A stretch of 64,000 bases of DNA from Tenacibaculum soleae (GCF_001693415.1 NZ_MAKX01000024.1:1-64000); one strand, 5' to 3'; positions 9,059 to 18,133 are shown, counted from the stretch's first letter. The notes: generated from the sequence alone by a model not told the origin. Program-made: numbers and translations.

Positions 9059-9128
9059 AACAATCTAAATTAATGGCTTTACAAAGTCATTTTAATAAAT
9101 ATAAGATTAATTTTCTTAAAAAGAAAAG

Positions 9129-9147
9129 CTCACTATAATATAGTGAG
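9129..9147 (-). terminator. Terminator after the pentapeptide-type repeat gene
   Basis: CTCACTAT (9129-9136) and ATAGTGAG (9140-9147) form an 8-bp hairpin; on the minus strand it is followed by a short T-rich stretch. It lies 25 bp beyond the stop of the repeat protein gene. Confidence 0.55.
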
Positions 9148-9171
9148 TTTAAAAATAAGAAACAATAAAAA

Positions 9172-9942
9172 TTAATCATTTTTTAATACATATTTATTAA
9201 AACTTTTGCCATTTATTTTGGTGTATTTAGCGTCTATATCATAAGCTACATCCATATTATTAATATTAAAATCGCCAGATACTTTAGTGTATTTTATATT
9301 TAAATCTTCTTTAAATTTTACATTTTCAAAAGACACTCCATTGTTAAATTCAGTGTATTTAAAAATAGCACTTTCATTAAAGATTGAATTATAAAAACTT
9401 ACAAACTTTTTAAATTCAGCATATTTAAAAGTTGCTGTTTTATTAAAAAAGGTGTTTTTAAAAGCAATACCCTTATCAAACTTAGCATATTTAAAAGTTG
9501 TGTCATCATTAAACTTAGAGTTTGTAAAATCAGTATTTTTATAAAAATCAGAATATTTAAACATTGCTTTTTCATTAAAAGTACATTCTTTAAAAACTAC
9601 TTCTTTTTCAAAATTAGCAATAAAAGTATAGCCACTTTCTTCGTGCGGTATATAAGCCAAAACATCGTCGTTAAATGTGCAATTAATAAATGAAATTTTA
9701 GAGATGATTTGTTTTTCAATTGTATTTGAGCCACCATTATTCCACCATTTTTTTCTTTTAGGTAACTTAGGTAAAGCATCTTTCATAAAAGTAAAATCTA
9801 AAACACCACTTATGGTTGCATTAGTAATAGTAATATCCTTACCATTTTTTATGTATTTAATAATAGTCTTAGCGTCTACAGTTTTTTGTGCATAAATATT
9901 TAAGTAAAATAAAAAGGCAATGAACATTATGGTGTTTTTCAT
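9172..9942 (-). CDS. Exported pentapeptide-type repeat protein
   Basis: A 256-residue protein with a signal peptide (residues 1-18, LNIYAQ). From about residue 45 it is built of repeats in which Phe recurs with alternating spacings of six and five residues, the pattern of Pentapeptide_3-type right-handed beta-helices. Within this, a 22-residue unit is repeated almost unchanged about four times, each with FKY followed by two residues and F (FKYSDF, FKYAKF, FKYAEF, FKYTEF). Such solenoids act as binding surfaces or DNA mimics; no target can be read here, and the signal peptide puts it outside the cytoplasm, which argues against a gyrase-protecting role. It has its own terminator and no operon partner. 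Confidence 0.85.
   Translation of the reverse strand: MKNTIMFIAFLFYLNIYAQKTVDAKTIIKYIKNGKDITITNATISGVLDFTFMKDALPKLPKRKKWWNNGGSNTIEKQIISKISFINCTFNDDVLAYIPHEESGYTFIANFEKEVVFKECTFNEKAMFKYSDFYKNTDFTNSKFNDDTTFKYAKFDKGIAFKNTFFNKTATFKYAEFKKFVSFYNSIFNESAIFKYTEFNNGVSFENVKFKEDLNIKYTKVSGDFNINNMDVAYDIDAKYTKINGKSFNKYVLKND
9346..9610 (-). repeat. Degenerate 66-bp tandem repeats inside the pentapeptide-type gene
   Basis: The word tatttaaa recurs at 9356, 9422, 9488 and 9554, exactly 66 bp apart, each time in the same reading frame and followed by a similar stretch ending in attaaa. The units encode the four 22-residue protein repeats. Confidence 0.8.
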
Positions 9943-10006
9943 GTATTTTGTTTTATGTTATGTTTAATAGACATGCTTTATTTATTTTTGTGACACTTAT
10001 ATAAGT

Positions 10007-10039
10007 AAAAACAGCATTTAGTTGCCTAAATGCTGTTTT
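10007..10039 (-). terminator. Terminator after the HU gene
   Basis: AAAACAGCATTTAG and its complement CTAAATGCTGTTTT flank a short loop. The hairpin lies 24 bp beyond the HU stop codon on the minus strand and has T runs on both sides, so it could work in both directions. Confidence 0.8.
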
Positions 10040-10062
10040 AAATATGTTTAAAGAAGTAAAAT

Positions 10063-10335
10063 TTAGTTTACTGAATCAGCTAAACCAGCTCCTGCTTTAA
10101 ATTTCACTACGTTTTTAGCGGCAATTTGAATTTCTTTTCCAGTTTGAGGATTTCTTCCAGTTCTAGCAGCTCTTTCAGAAACAGACCAAGTTCCCCATCC
10201 AACTAATGCAACTTTGTTACCTGACTTTAAAGACTTAGTAACGTTAGAAGTTAAAGAGTCTAATGCAGCTTTAGCAGAAGCTTTAGAAATTCCTGCGTCA
10301 GCAGCCATTGCATCGATTAAATCTGATTTGTTCAT
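10063..10335 (-). CDS. HU family DNA-binding protein
   Basis: A 90-residue histone-like protein that bends and compacts DNA as a dimer. It has the standard HU form: helical base ([33 protein letters not shown]), the GWGTWSV turn, and the DNA-binding arm with [12 protein letters not shown], followed by the helix [12 protein letters not shown]. Length equals that of E. coli HU. It is a single-gene unit with a clear promoter on one side and a strong hairpin terminator on the other, as expected for an abundant protein. Confidence 0.96.
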   Translation of the reverse strand: MNKSDLIDAMAADAGISKASAKAALDSLTSNVTKSLKSGNKVALVGWGTWSVSERAARTGRNPQTGKEIQIAAKNVVKFKAGAGLADSVN

Positions 10336-10388
10336 AATTTTAATAAGTTTTAAAAATTAATTATTGTTTATTTTGCTAAATAGCTCAA

Positions 10389-10418
10389 CAAATATAGTAG
10401 GAATGCGGTACCGTGCAA
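10389..10418 (-). promoter_or_regulatory. Predicted promoter of the HU gene
   Basis: Read on the minus strand, TTG at 10418-10416 and TATATTTG at 10396-10389 are 19 bp apart, matching the Bacteroidota -33/-7 consensus. The start codon lies about 54 bp downstream. Confidence 0.65.
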
Positions 10419-10522
10419 GTTTTGATCTTAAAAAACACGGTATTTGTTAATAAAATAGGTGCAATTGTTAATAACCACAGTTGTTTTTTATTAAAAAACT
10501 ATAAAACCTTATAAATAAAGGG

Positions 10523-11467
10523 CTACAGCGCTTTTGCTTCTTTGTCGAATTGAAAACCGTTTAATAAACTTTTAGCGTCCATTAATTTTTTACCAGAAAT
10601 CTTAATTTGATCTACAATAAGAAAACCTCCTTTTACTGCAATTTTTAATTCCTTTTTAGAAGTAATAACTGTTCCGTTAATATATTCATGCTCAGAATAG
10701 TCTTTTGTTACACCATATATTTTAGCTGAAATTTCCTCCTCGCCATTTTGTATTGTTGTCCAAGCAGCGGGGTATGGGTTTAACCCTCGAATATGATTGT
10801 AGATGTCGTTTAAAGACTTAGACCAATCTATTTTACAATTATGTGGGTACAATTTATGAGCAGATTTTTCTTCTAATTCAGGCTGTTTTATTGTTTTTAC
10901 ATCTCCTTTAGCAATTAAATCTAGTGTTTCTGCAACTAAATTTGCACCTAAATACATTAGTCGGTCATGTAATTGGCCAACAATTTCATCTTCTTTTACA
11001 GTAACTTCTTTTTGTAAAATAATTTCGCCTGTATCTATTTTATCATCAATGAAAAAGGTAGTAACACCTGTTTTAGTTTCACCATTAATAATGGCCCAGT
11101 TAATTGGCGCAGCTCCACGATATTCAGGCAATAAAGAAGCATGTAAATTAAAAGTACCATATGCTGGCATTGCCCAAACAGCTTTAGGTAACATTCTAAA
11201 GGCAACGACTATTTGTAAATTAGCATTCCAATTTTTTAAAGCACTCTGAAATTCTTCGTTTTTTAAATTAGTAGGCTGTAGGATTGGTAAGTTTTGAGAC
11301 AGCGCATATTTTTTTACGGCAGATTCATTTAGCTTACGACCTCTACCAGCAGGTTTATCTGCCGCAGTAATTACGCCAACTACATTATAATCATTTTCGA
11401 TAAGGTGTTGTAAAATGGTCACCGCAAAATCGGGTGTTCCCATAAAAACGATACGTAAATCTCTCAT
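10523..11467 (-). CDS. fmt: Methionyl-tRNA formyltransferase
   Basis: A 314-residue enzyme that formylates initiator Met-tRNA with 10-formyltetrahydrofolate. It shows the family start RIVFMGTPDFAV, the catalytic block NLHASLLPEYRGAAPINWAI with the Asn-His pair, and FFIDDKIDTGEIILQ. The C-terminal OB-like domain follows from about residue 205 (NPYPAAWTTI). Length matches Fmt of E. coli (315). The ATG directly abuts the end of recQ, which argues for co-transcription and translational coupling. Confidence 0.96.
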   Translation of the reverse strand: MRDLRIVFMGTPDFAVTILQHLIENDYNVVGVITAADKPAGRGRKLNESAVKKYALSQNLPILQPTNLKNEEFQSALKNWNANLQIVVAFRMLPKAVWAMPAYGTFNLHASLLPEYRGAAPINWAIINGETKTGVTTFFIDDKIDTGEIILQKEVTVKEDEIVGQLHDRLMYLGANLVAETLDLIAKGDVKTIKQPELEEKSAHKLYPHNCKIDWSKSLNDIYNHIRGLNPYPAAWTTIQNGEEEISAKIYGVTKDYSEHEYINGTVITSKKELKIAVKGGFLIVDQIKISGKKLMDAKSLLNGFQFDKEAKAL

Positions 11468-13354
11468 TTATAATAAAAAATATTTATTGTTAGTAACGCT
11501 GATTTTTTCTTCTGATAACAGCTCGCGCAAAAGTATTAAAATGTTTGCTTCTTTTTGATTTAACTGTGTGCAGATTTGTTGTACAGTTAAGGAAGTGTTT
11601 TTTTCTAATAGTTTGATAATAATATCGGGGTTGATGTTAATAATTTGTTTTTCATTTAAACAGACATCACAAATTCCACATTTTTTAGTGAATTTTTCAT
11701 CAAAATAACGCAATAATTGTATACTTCTGCAAGTTTCATCATTTTTAATAAACTGCAACAAATCGTTGTTTTTTTGTTTTTTTTGGTTTAAATAAATTTT
11801 AATGTTTTTAGAAACTCGATTTATAGTTTTGTCGTCTTCACGTGGATGTAAAAAAAACAATTCAATATTATTTGTAGTTTTATTATACTCAGCTAAATTA
11901 TGAGTTACCAAATTTTCAAGTTCTTTAAATACTTGTAAAGAAGTAATGCCTATTTTTTTAGCAATGTAAAATTCATCAATTTTTATTAAATTTTCAAAAA
12001 CACCACCATATAAACGTAATAACGTTTGAATAAAGTTTTTTGAAGATGAGTTTTGCTGAGAGTATCTTATAACTTGTTTACTTGTTGCAATGAATTGAAT
12101 GGTAGATTTTTGATTAAAATTTGAGTTTAATTCAATAATTCCATTACTATTTAATAGCTGTAAAATATTGTGACCTTTGTTAGGCACTAATTTGTATTTA
12201 TTACAAAATTCTAATAAATTAAAACTAAAAGAAGTTTCTATAAATTCACCTTTTGCAATTTGAAAATGTTGATATAATTTTTGATGCACAAATTTTATTT
12301 CATCAATAGTAGGTAATGATTTTTCTAATAAATCCTTGCTAAATTTAAGGTCACTTTTGTTTGATAAAACAACAGAAAATGCTTTTTTACCATTCCTTCC
12401 ACCACGGCCTGCCTCTTGAATATAGTTTTCTATTGATGCTGGTAAATTTAAGTGAATAACAACTTTAACATTAGGTTTGTCAATACCCATACCAAAAGCA
12501 TTGGTAGCTACTATAATTGGTGTTTTTTCGGTTATCCAATTATCAAAAGAAAGTTGTTTTTCTGTATTTGATAATCCACCGTGGTAATAAGTACTTTTAA
12601 AACCATTTACATTTAAATAAGCACAGATATCCTTGGTTTTAGCTCTCGAATTTACATAAACAATTGCAGGTGCTTTTGTTTTTGTAAAAATTTGATGGAG
12701 TTTTCCTAGTTTGTCATCCGTATTAAAAATTTGATAGGCTAAATTTTCTCTAAAAAAAGATTTTTTAAAAATTGTAGGATTTTCTATACCTAAAGAAATT
12801 ATAATGTCATCAATAACTTTTTTAGTGGCTGTTGCGGTTAAAGCAATAATATTTGTTGTTGGGTGTAGTTCTTTTAAAATAGCTATGTTTTGATAGGAAG
12901 GACGAAAATCGTGTCCCCATTCTGAAATGCAATGAGCTTCATCAATAGCAATTAAATTTACATTTAATTGTTTTATTTTTTTTTGAATAAAACTCGATTG
13001 TAAACGCTCTGGAGAAAGATAGAGAAATTTTATATTTCCAAACCGAATGTTGTCAAAAAGTGTAATTATAGCATCTTGTGAGCTTCCTGAAGGAATTGTG
13101 GTTGCTTTTATACCTTTATTAATAAGGCTGTCAACTTGGTCTTGCATTAAGGCAATTAAAGGAGAGATAACAATACAAACACCTTCGTTTACTAATGCAG
13201 GTACTTGAAAACAAATTGATTTACCACCACCTGTTGGTAATAAAGCAATGGTGTTTTTACCGTTTAAAACGGTTGTTATAATTTTTTGTTGAGGCGCTCT
13301 AAAAGAGGTGTATCCCCAATAATGTTGTAATATTTTTAATGATTTTTCATACAT
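11468..13354 (-). CDS. recQ: RecQ family ATP-dependent DNA helicase
   Basis: A 628-residue 3'-5' DNA helicase for recombination and repair. Helicase motifs appear in order: LLPTGGGKSICFQ (Walker A), AIDEAHCISEWGHDFRP (DEAH box plus aromatic-rich loop), ALTATAT, then in the second lobe ATNAFGMGIDKPNV and QEAGRGGRNGKK. The zinc-binding subdomain has CRSIQLLRYF and KKCGICDVC at about residues 545-575. The C-terminal end is a short winged-helix segment and there is no HRDC domain, as in many Bacteroidota RecQ proteins. It starts 4 bp after the ATPase gene and abuts fmt. Confidence 0.94.
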   Translation of the reverse strand: MYEKSLKILQHYWGYTSFRAPQQKIITTVLNGKNTIALLPTGGGKSICFQVPALVNEGVCIVISPLIALMQDQVDSLINKGIKATTIPSGSSQDAIITLFDNIRFGNIKFLYLSPERLQSSFIQKKIKQLNVNLIAIDEAHCISEWGHDFRPSYQNIAILKELHPTTNIIALTATATKKVIDDIIISLGIENPTIFKKSFFRENLAYQIFNTDDKLGKLHQIFTKTKAPAIVYVNSRAKTKDICAYLNVNGFKSTYYHGGLSNTEKQLSFDNWITEKTPIIVATNAFGMGIDKPNVKVVIHLNLPASIENYIQEAGRGGRNGKKAFSVVLSNKSDLKFSKDLLEKSLPTIDEIKFVHQKLYQHFQIAKGEFIETSFSFNLLEFCNKYKLVPNKGHNILQLLNSNGIIELNSNFNQKSTIQFIATSKQVIRYSQQNSSSKNFIQTLLRLYGGVFENLIKIDEFYIAKKIGITSLQVFKELENLVTHNLAEYNKTTNNIELFFLHPREDDKTINRVSKNIKIYLNQKKQKNNDLLQFIKNDETCRSIQLLRYFDEKFTKKCGICDVCLNEKQIININPDIIIKLLEKNTSLTVQQICTQLNQKEANILILLRELLSEEKISVTNNKYFLL

Positions 13355-13358
13355 CGTT

Positions 13359-13889
13359 TTATAACGATTGTAATATAAAGTTACAACGTTCTTTTACTGA
13401 TCCGAAAGGAACCATTATAATTTCATAACCAATTTCTTCGTAAGCTTCTTTTAAAAAAGTATCAATCTTTACAGCTTGCTCAAAAGTTTCATAGCGCTCG
13501 TTATCTGATCTATAAATTTTTTCCCAAGGTGCGCACATAAATACTTTAGTGTATAAGTATTTACTGCTTTTTTCTTTATAAATAGGCGGGTATTCACTTG
13601 CTAAATAATTCATGTAAGCATGTACATCAGGAATTCCTCTATCAAAAAAAACAATATCATTATCGTTCTTTTCAGCCTCTAAATACTGCTGTTCTCTACC
13701 CTCTAATAACATTTGACTAAAAAGTAAAGGCTGCTCTAAAAACAATTGATCAATTCCATCCTTTTGCGCTTTAAGTGTTACTTCTCTTGAAATTTCAGGC
13801 ATACAATTATACCCACGTTTTATAAACTCTTTTAAGATTGAAGATTTTCCTGTACCAGGGCCACCTATTAAAACTATTTTTTGTTGCAT
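13359..13889 (-). CDS. Small P-loop ATPase, NadR C-terminal-like (AAA_28)
   Basis: A 176-residue nucleotide-binding protein with Walker A GGPGTGKSS at residues 8-16 and a FFDRGIPD motif at about 85-92, the pattern of AAA_28 proteins related to the ribosylnicotinamide kinase domain of NadR. No NadR adenylyltransferase or helix-turn-helix part is present, so it should not be called NadR. The reaction is unknown; a small-molecule kinase is likely from the fold. It is the first gene of a run with recQ and fmt on the minus strand. Confidence 0.8.
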   Translation of the reverse strand: MQQKIVLIGGPGTGKSSILKEFIKRGYNCMPEISREVTLKAQKDGIDQLFLEQPLLFSQMLLEGREQQYLEAEKNDNDIVFFDRGIPDVHAYMNYLASEYPPIYKEKSSKYLYTKVFMCAPWEKIYRSDNERYETFEQAVKIDTFLKEAYEEIGYEIIMVPFGSVKERCNFILQSL

Positions 13890-14006
13890 ACTGCAAAAAT
13901 ATAAGTTTCAAATTATATATGTAATAAATAGTGTAATTTTGTGTTTCATCATTTTAAGTTTTTTTAATGATTATTATTTTTTAGAAAAAAAGAGATAGAA
14001 AACATT

Positions 14007-14291
14007 ATGTCAACAGATAGAGAAGCATTTTATATTAAATTAAAAGGACAATTAGAAGATACTACAACCTTTCCAGCTAAATATTTATACAAGTTTATTG
14101 TGCCTACAGATGGAAATCAGGTAGAAGAAGTAAAAGATTTATTTAATAAAGGAGGGGCGGTTATTGAAACAAAAAAATCAAGAACAGGTAAATATAATAG
14201 TCTTTCAATACACTTAACAGTTAAAAATGCAGATGAAGTAATCGCTTATTATAAAAAAGCCGAAGCGATTAAAGGAATTATTTCTTTATAA
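14007..14291 (+). CDS. DUF493 (YbeD-like) family protein
   Basis: A 94-residue cytoplasmic protein with the small alpha/beta fold of the DUF493/YbeD family: FPAKYLYKFIVPTDGNQVEEV, then the strand pair KKSRTGKYNSLSIHLTVKN and a final helix ADEVIAYYKKAEAIKGI. YbeD resembles ACT regulatory domains and may be regulatory, but its role is not established. A -7-like box (TAATTTTG, 13934-13941) lies 65 bp upstream. It precedes the two chaperone-like genes and may or may not share their message. Confidence 0.85.
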   Translation: MSTDREAFYIKLKGQLEDTTTFPAKYLYKFIVPTDGNQVEEVKDLFNKGGAVIETKKSRTGKYNSLSIHLTVKNADEVIAYYKKAEAIKGIISL

Positions 14292-14351
14292 GAAGCAATT
14301 TCAATTAACAGGAAATAAGAAAATATTTGTGTAAAATTAATTTATAATAAC

Positions 14352-15209
14352 GTGAAAAAAAGTATCTTTTTATTAATAAGTGTTTTAATAATTTCTTGTG
14401 ATTTAATTAGTTTAAAAACTGAAAAAGTTACGCAACATAGGCCTATTGCTACAGTTTATAATAAAAATCTATATAAAAAAGATATTGAAGAGTTGTTGCC
14501 AAAAGGAATTACAAAAAAAGATAGTTTGGTAATCGTAAAAGGACTAATTAACTCTTGGGCAAAACAACAATTATTATTAGCTAAAGCTGAAGAAAACATA
14601 TCAGAAGTTAATAGTGAAAGGATTGAAAAATTAGTAAATACATATAAAAAGAGTTTATATATAAATGGCTACAAAGAGCGTTTAATAAAACAGCAACTGG
14701 ATACTGTTGTAAATCGAGAAGATATAAAGCAATATTATCAAAAAAATAAAGAGAATTTTAAATTAAATGAAGAGTTATTACAGTTTGAATATATTCATTT
14801 TGGGAAAGATTTTTTAGATAAGGAAGAAACCATAAAAAGTTTTAAATCTTCTAAAGAAGAAGATCATGAAGATCTAGAAAGGCATTTGTTAAATTTTAAA
14901 TCATACCGATTACAAGATTCAACTTGGGTACCATTTTCTTATTTGCAACAAAAAATCCCACCATTTCAATCAGAAACAAAGGAAAAATTGTTAAAAATAT
15001 CTAAATACATACAAAAAGAAGATAGTTTAGGAGTATATTTGGTCGCTGTAAAAAATAAGTTGTCAAAAAATGCGACAGCACCATTAACATTTGTAAGTTC
15101 GAGGATTAAACAAATAATTTTACACAAACGAAAATTAGAATTAATTAGAGAGATAGAAAAAACGCTAATAAATGATGCAATTCAAAACAAAAACTTTAAA
15201 GAATACTAG
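14352..15209 (+). CDS. PpiC/SurA-like lipoprotein
   Basis: A 285-residue lipoprotein starting with GTG at 14352. The signal ends in the lipobox IISC (Cys17), so it is membrane anchored. The mature part resembles the helical N-domain of SurA-type chaperones (ELLPKGITKKDSLVIVKGL, INSWAKQQLLLAKAEENI) and a degenerate parvulin-like segment, while a full PpiC active-site pattern is not seen. It probably helps outer-membrane protein folding together with the next gene, whose start codon lies inside its 3' end (38-bp overlap), so the two are translationally coupled. Confidence 0.75.
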   Translation: MKKSIFLLISVLIISCDLISLKTEKVTQHRPIATVYNKNLYKKDIEELLPKGITKKDSLVIVKGLINSWAKQQLLLAKAEENISEVNSERIEKLVNTYKKSLYINGYKERLIKQQLDTVVNREDIKQYYQKNKENFKLNEELLQFEYIHFGKDFLDKEETIKSFKSSKEEDHEDLERHLLNFKSYRLQDSTWVPFSYLQQKIPPFQSETKEKLLKISKYIQKEDSLGVYLVAVKNKLSKNATAPLTFVSSRIKQIILHKRKLELIREIEKTLINDAIQNKNFKEY

Positions 15210-16551
15210 TATACTGTTCACCTTTTTCTTAGCAAGTTTAGGGGTAATAAATGCACAAGAAAATAAAATAGATGGTGTTGCAGTAGTCATTGGTAAAAAC
15301 ATTGTTTTAGATTCTGATATAGATAAATTTAAGCAAGAAGTAGAGTTAAGAAGCGAGGGTAAAATAAAAATTTCTAACTGTGAAATGTTAGAAGAATTAA
15401 TGCAACAAAAATTACTAGCACATCATGCGGTAATTGATAGCGCCGTAGTATCTCAATCTGAAATAGATAGTAAGGTAGACAGAAGTATTGCTTTTTTTAC
15501 CAATGAGTATGGTAGTGAAGAAAAGGTAATTAAAGCTTATGGTTTTAATGATATTGAAGACTTAAGAAAAGAGCTAGGGAAAGTTCAAAAAGAAAACCTT
15601 TTAATTGAAAAAGAACAATTAAAAATAACAGAAGATATTGACGTAACTCCAGAAGAAATAAGAGTATATTTTAAAGGATTAGCTGATAAAAAAGAATTGC
15701 CAGAAATTCCTGCAGAAGTGCAAATAGCGCAATTAGTTTTAAAAGCCGAACCTACTAAAGAAGAAAACGATCGTGTTATAAACAAGCTTAAGGAAATTAA
15801 AAAACAGGTTGAAAACGGAGCAAGTTTTAAATTAAAAGCAATTATAAATTCAGACGATCCAAGTGCTGCTCAAAACAGCGGTAATATGGGAGTAATTACT
15901 AAAGAAACAGGTTTTGTAAAAGAGTTTAAGGAAGTAGCTTTTTCATTAGAAGAAGGTCAAATTTCTGAACCATTTAAATCTCCTTTTGGATATCATATTG
16001 TTTTATTAAATAAAATAAGAGGTAACGGACGTGATGTTTCTCACATATTAATACAACCTGAAATAGCAGACGAAAAACTAAAAGAAACAAAAGAAGCTAT
16101 AGAAAAACTAAAAAAAGAAATAGAAGAAGGTAAAATTACTTTTGAAGAAGCGGTAAAAAAGTATTCTGAAGAAGAAGAAACTAAAAATAACGGCGGGCTA
16201 TTAATAAACCCATATACGCAAGAAACCACTTTTGAGTTAACAAGAATGGCTCCTGATTTATTTGGAAGAATTAGTGAGTTAAATAAAGGAGATTTATCAG
16301 ATGTTTTTTATGATGAAACTCGTGAAGGAGAAAAGATGTACAAAGTGATTTTATTAAAAGATAAAACAGATACTCATACAGCAGATCTTGTAGATGATTA
16401 TGTAAGAATGCAGCAATTTGCTTTGGCTAAGAAAAAAGAGGAAACAATAACAAAGTGGACTAAAGAAAAAATCCAAGAAACTTATATAAAGCTAGGAAAT
16501 GATTATAAAGATTGTACCTTTAAAAAAGATTGGAAAAAAGAAAACAAATAA
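15172..16551 (+). CDS. SurA-like periplasmic peptidyl-prolyl isomerase
   Basis: A 459-residue exported chaperone. The signal peptide ends at VINAQ (about residue 29); the second ATG at 15175 is an equally good start. A SurA N-domain follows (VVIGKNIVLDSDIDKF, CEMLEELMQQKLL), then two parvulin (PpiC) domains: one at about 175-285 (VQIAQLVLKAEP, GNMGVI, FKSPFGYHIVLL) and one at about 288-410 (VSHILIQPEIADEKL, GGLLINP). This is the SurA plan for folding outer-membrane proteins. It overlaps the preceding lipoprotein gene by 38 bp and is closed by a strong terminator. Confidence 0.9.
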   Translation: MMQFKTKTLKNTSILFTFFLASLGVINAQENKIDGVAVVIGKNIVLDSDIDKFKQEVELRSEGKIKISNCEMLEELMQQKLLAHHAVIDSAVVSQSEIDSKVDRSIAFFTNEYGSEEKVIKAYGFNDIEDLRKELGKVQKENLLIEKEQLKITEDIDVTPEEIRVYFKGLADKKELPEIPAEVQIAQLVLKAEPTKEENDRVINKLKEIKKQVENGASFKLKAIINSDDPSAAQNSGNMGVITKETGFVKEFKEVAFSLEEGQISEPFKSPFGYHIVLLNKIRGNGRDVSHILIQPEIADEKLKETKEAIEKLKKEIEEGKITFEEAVKKYSEEEETKNNGGLLINPYTQETTFELTRMAPDLFGRISELNKGDLSDVFYDETREGEKMYKVILLKDKTDTHTADLVDDYVRMQQFALAKKKEETITKWTKEKIQETYIKLGNDYKDCTFKKDWKKENK

Positions 16552-16575
16552 GAACTAATAATTTTAGTATATTGT

Positions 16576-16605
16576 GATTCCCGCCTTTAGCGGGAATCTT
16601 ATTTT
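16576..16605 (+). terminator. Terminator after the SurA-like gene
   Basis: GATTCCCGC (16576-16584) and GCGGGAATC (16590-16598) form a perfect 9-bp GC-rich stem followed by TTATTTTA. It separates the chaperone pair from the MoxR gene. Confidence 0.85.
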
Positions 16606-16657
16606 AGAATAGTTTGTAAAATAAGGTTTTTAGATAAAAACATTTAAAATTTAATCC

Positions 16658-17611
16658 ATGTCAGACGTAGCTGCTGTAAACAGTTTAGTAAAAAAATATA
16701 GTCAATTACAACAAGAAATAGGTAAAGTAATAATAGGGCAACAAAAAGCTGTTAATTATACATTGTTGTCTATTATTTGCGGAGGTCATTCACTTTTAAT
16801 AGGAGTACCAGGTTTGGCAAAAACCTTATTAGTAAACACCATTTCTAGTGCTTTAGGTTTGCAGTTTAATCGCATTCAGTTTACACCTGATTTAATGCCT
16901 TCTGATATTTTAGGAAGTGAAATATTAGATGAAAATCGTCAATTTAAATTTATAAAAGGACCCATTTTTTCAAATATTATTTTGGCAGATGAAATTAACC
17001 GTACACCACCAAAAACACAAGCAGCTTTGTTGGAGGCAATGCAAGAAAAATCGGTAACAGTTTCTGGACATCATTATAAATTAGAATTACCTTTTTTTGT
17101 ATTGGCAACTCAAAATCCGATAGAACAAGAAGGAACGTATCCTTTACCAGAAGCACAGTTAGATAGGTTTATGTTTTCTATTCATTTAGAATATCCAACA
17201 TTTGAAGAAGAAGTAGCTGTTGTAAAAAGTACAACAGCTACAATAAATCAAAAAGTAAATGCTGTACTTTCATCTCAAGAAATTATTGAAATACAACAGT
17301 TAGTTAGAAAAATACCCGTAGCTGATAACGTAGTAGAATATGCAGTTGGTTTGGTAGGGAAAACCCGCCCAAAATCAGAAAAATCAACAGAGCTTATAAA
17401 AAAATATATTGATTGGGGAGCAGGCCCAAGAGCTTCACAAAATTTAATTTTAGGAGCAAAAGCACATGCGGCAATAAACGGAAAATTTTCTCCTGATATT
17501 GAAGATGTTCAAGCGGTTGCTATTCCTATTTTGTCACATAGAATTGTGAAAAATTACAAAGCTGAAGCTGAAGGAATAACTATTAAAGAAATAATTAAAT
17601 CCTTATTTTAA
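16658..17611 (+). CDS. MoxR family AAA+ ATPase (first copy)
   Basis: A 317-residue AAA+ ATPase of the MoxR type. Walker A is GVPGLAKT at about residues 47-54, Walker B IILADEINR, sensor 1 LATQNPIEQEGTYPLPEAQLDRF, and the arginine/sensor 2 region WGAGPRASQNL. MoxR proteins act as chaperones that mature partner complexes, often with VWA or DUF58 proteins. Here the gene has no such partner beside it and is followed after 1 bp by an NTF2-like lipoprotein. A second, distinct MoxR gene with a DUF58 partner lies at 38.5-39.5 kb. Confidence 0.93.
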   Translation: MSDVAAVNSLVKKYSQLQQEIGKVIIGQQKAVNYTLLSIICGGHSLLIGVPGLAKTLLVNTISSALGLQFNRIQFTPDLMPSDILGSEILDENRQFKFIKGPIFSNIILADEINRTPPKTQAALLEAMQEKSVTVSGHHYKLELPFFVLATQNPIEQEGTYPLPEAQLDRFMFSIHLEYPTFEEEVAVVKSTTATINQKVNAVLSSQEIIEIQQLVRKIPVADNVVEYAVGLVGKTRPKSEKSTELIKKYIDWGAGPRASQNLILGAKAHAAINGKFSPDIEDVQAVAIPILSHRIVKNYKAEAEGITIKEIIKSLF

Positions 17612-17612
17612 A

Positions 17613-18059
17613 ATGAAAAAGTTACTAATAAGGAGTATTTTGTTATTGTTAATTATGATTTCTTGTAAAAAAGAAGTAGTTAAAGTATCAGAAGAAACAG
17701 AAAAAAAAGAAATTTTATCAGTAATGAAAGCTCAAGAAGAGGCGTGGTCTAACCACGATTTAAAAGGGTTTATGCAAGGTTATTGGAAAAGTGATTCATT
17801 AAAATTTTATGGGAGAAATGGTATTACTTTTGGGTGGAATAAAACCTTAGCGAACTATGAAAAAGGATACCCAACAAAAGACCATTCAGGCGAATTAAAA
17901 TTTAAAATTAATGATATTTCAAAAATTACTGAAGGAGCGTACTCTGTAATGGGAGAGTATTATTTAACAAGAAAAGTAGGCAATGCAAACGGTGTTTTTA
18001 TGATTATCTTTAAAAAGATAAAAGGTAAATGGAAAATTATAGCAGATACTTCTTGTTAA
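17613..18059 (+). CDS. NTF2-like (DUF4440/SnoaL-type) lipoprotein
   Basis: A 148-residue lipoprotein whose signal ends in the lipobox MISC (Cys18). The mature part fits the cone-shaped NTF2-like fold of the DUF4440 type: a helix with MKAQEEAWSNHDLKGFMQGY, then strands LKFYGRNGITFGWN, YSVMGEYYLTRK and FMIIFKKIKGKWKII. Such domains bind small molecules or serve as scaffolds; no catalytic residues can be assigned. It follows the MoxR gene by 1 bp and ends at a strong bidirectional terminator. Confidence 0.82.
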   Translation: MKKLLIRSILLLLIMISCKKEVVKVSEETEKKEILSVMKAQEEAWSNHDLKGFMQGYWKSDSLKFYGRNGITFGWNKTLANYEKGYPTKDHSGELKFKINDISKITEGAYSVMGEYYLTRKVGNANGVFMIIFKKIKGKWKIIADTSC

Positions 18060-18075
18060 AGATAGTTAATAATAT

Positions 18076-18113
18076 AAAAAAAAGGACGTTTTAAAATAAA
18101 ACGTCCTTTTTTT
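18076..18113. terminator. Bidirectional terminator
   Basis: Stem of AAAAGGACGTTTT and AAAACGTCCTTTT with A and T runs on either side; it serves the NTF2-like gene on the plus strand and the dehydrogenase gene on the minus strand. Confidence 0.85.
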
Positions 18114-18133
18114 ATGAAATATGATTTTCTTAG

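Noticed and set aside
13359..13889. Assignment as NadR
   Set aside because: Only the P-loop part is present; no adenylyltransferase or DNA-binding part, so a specific NAD role is not supported.
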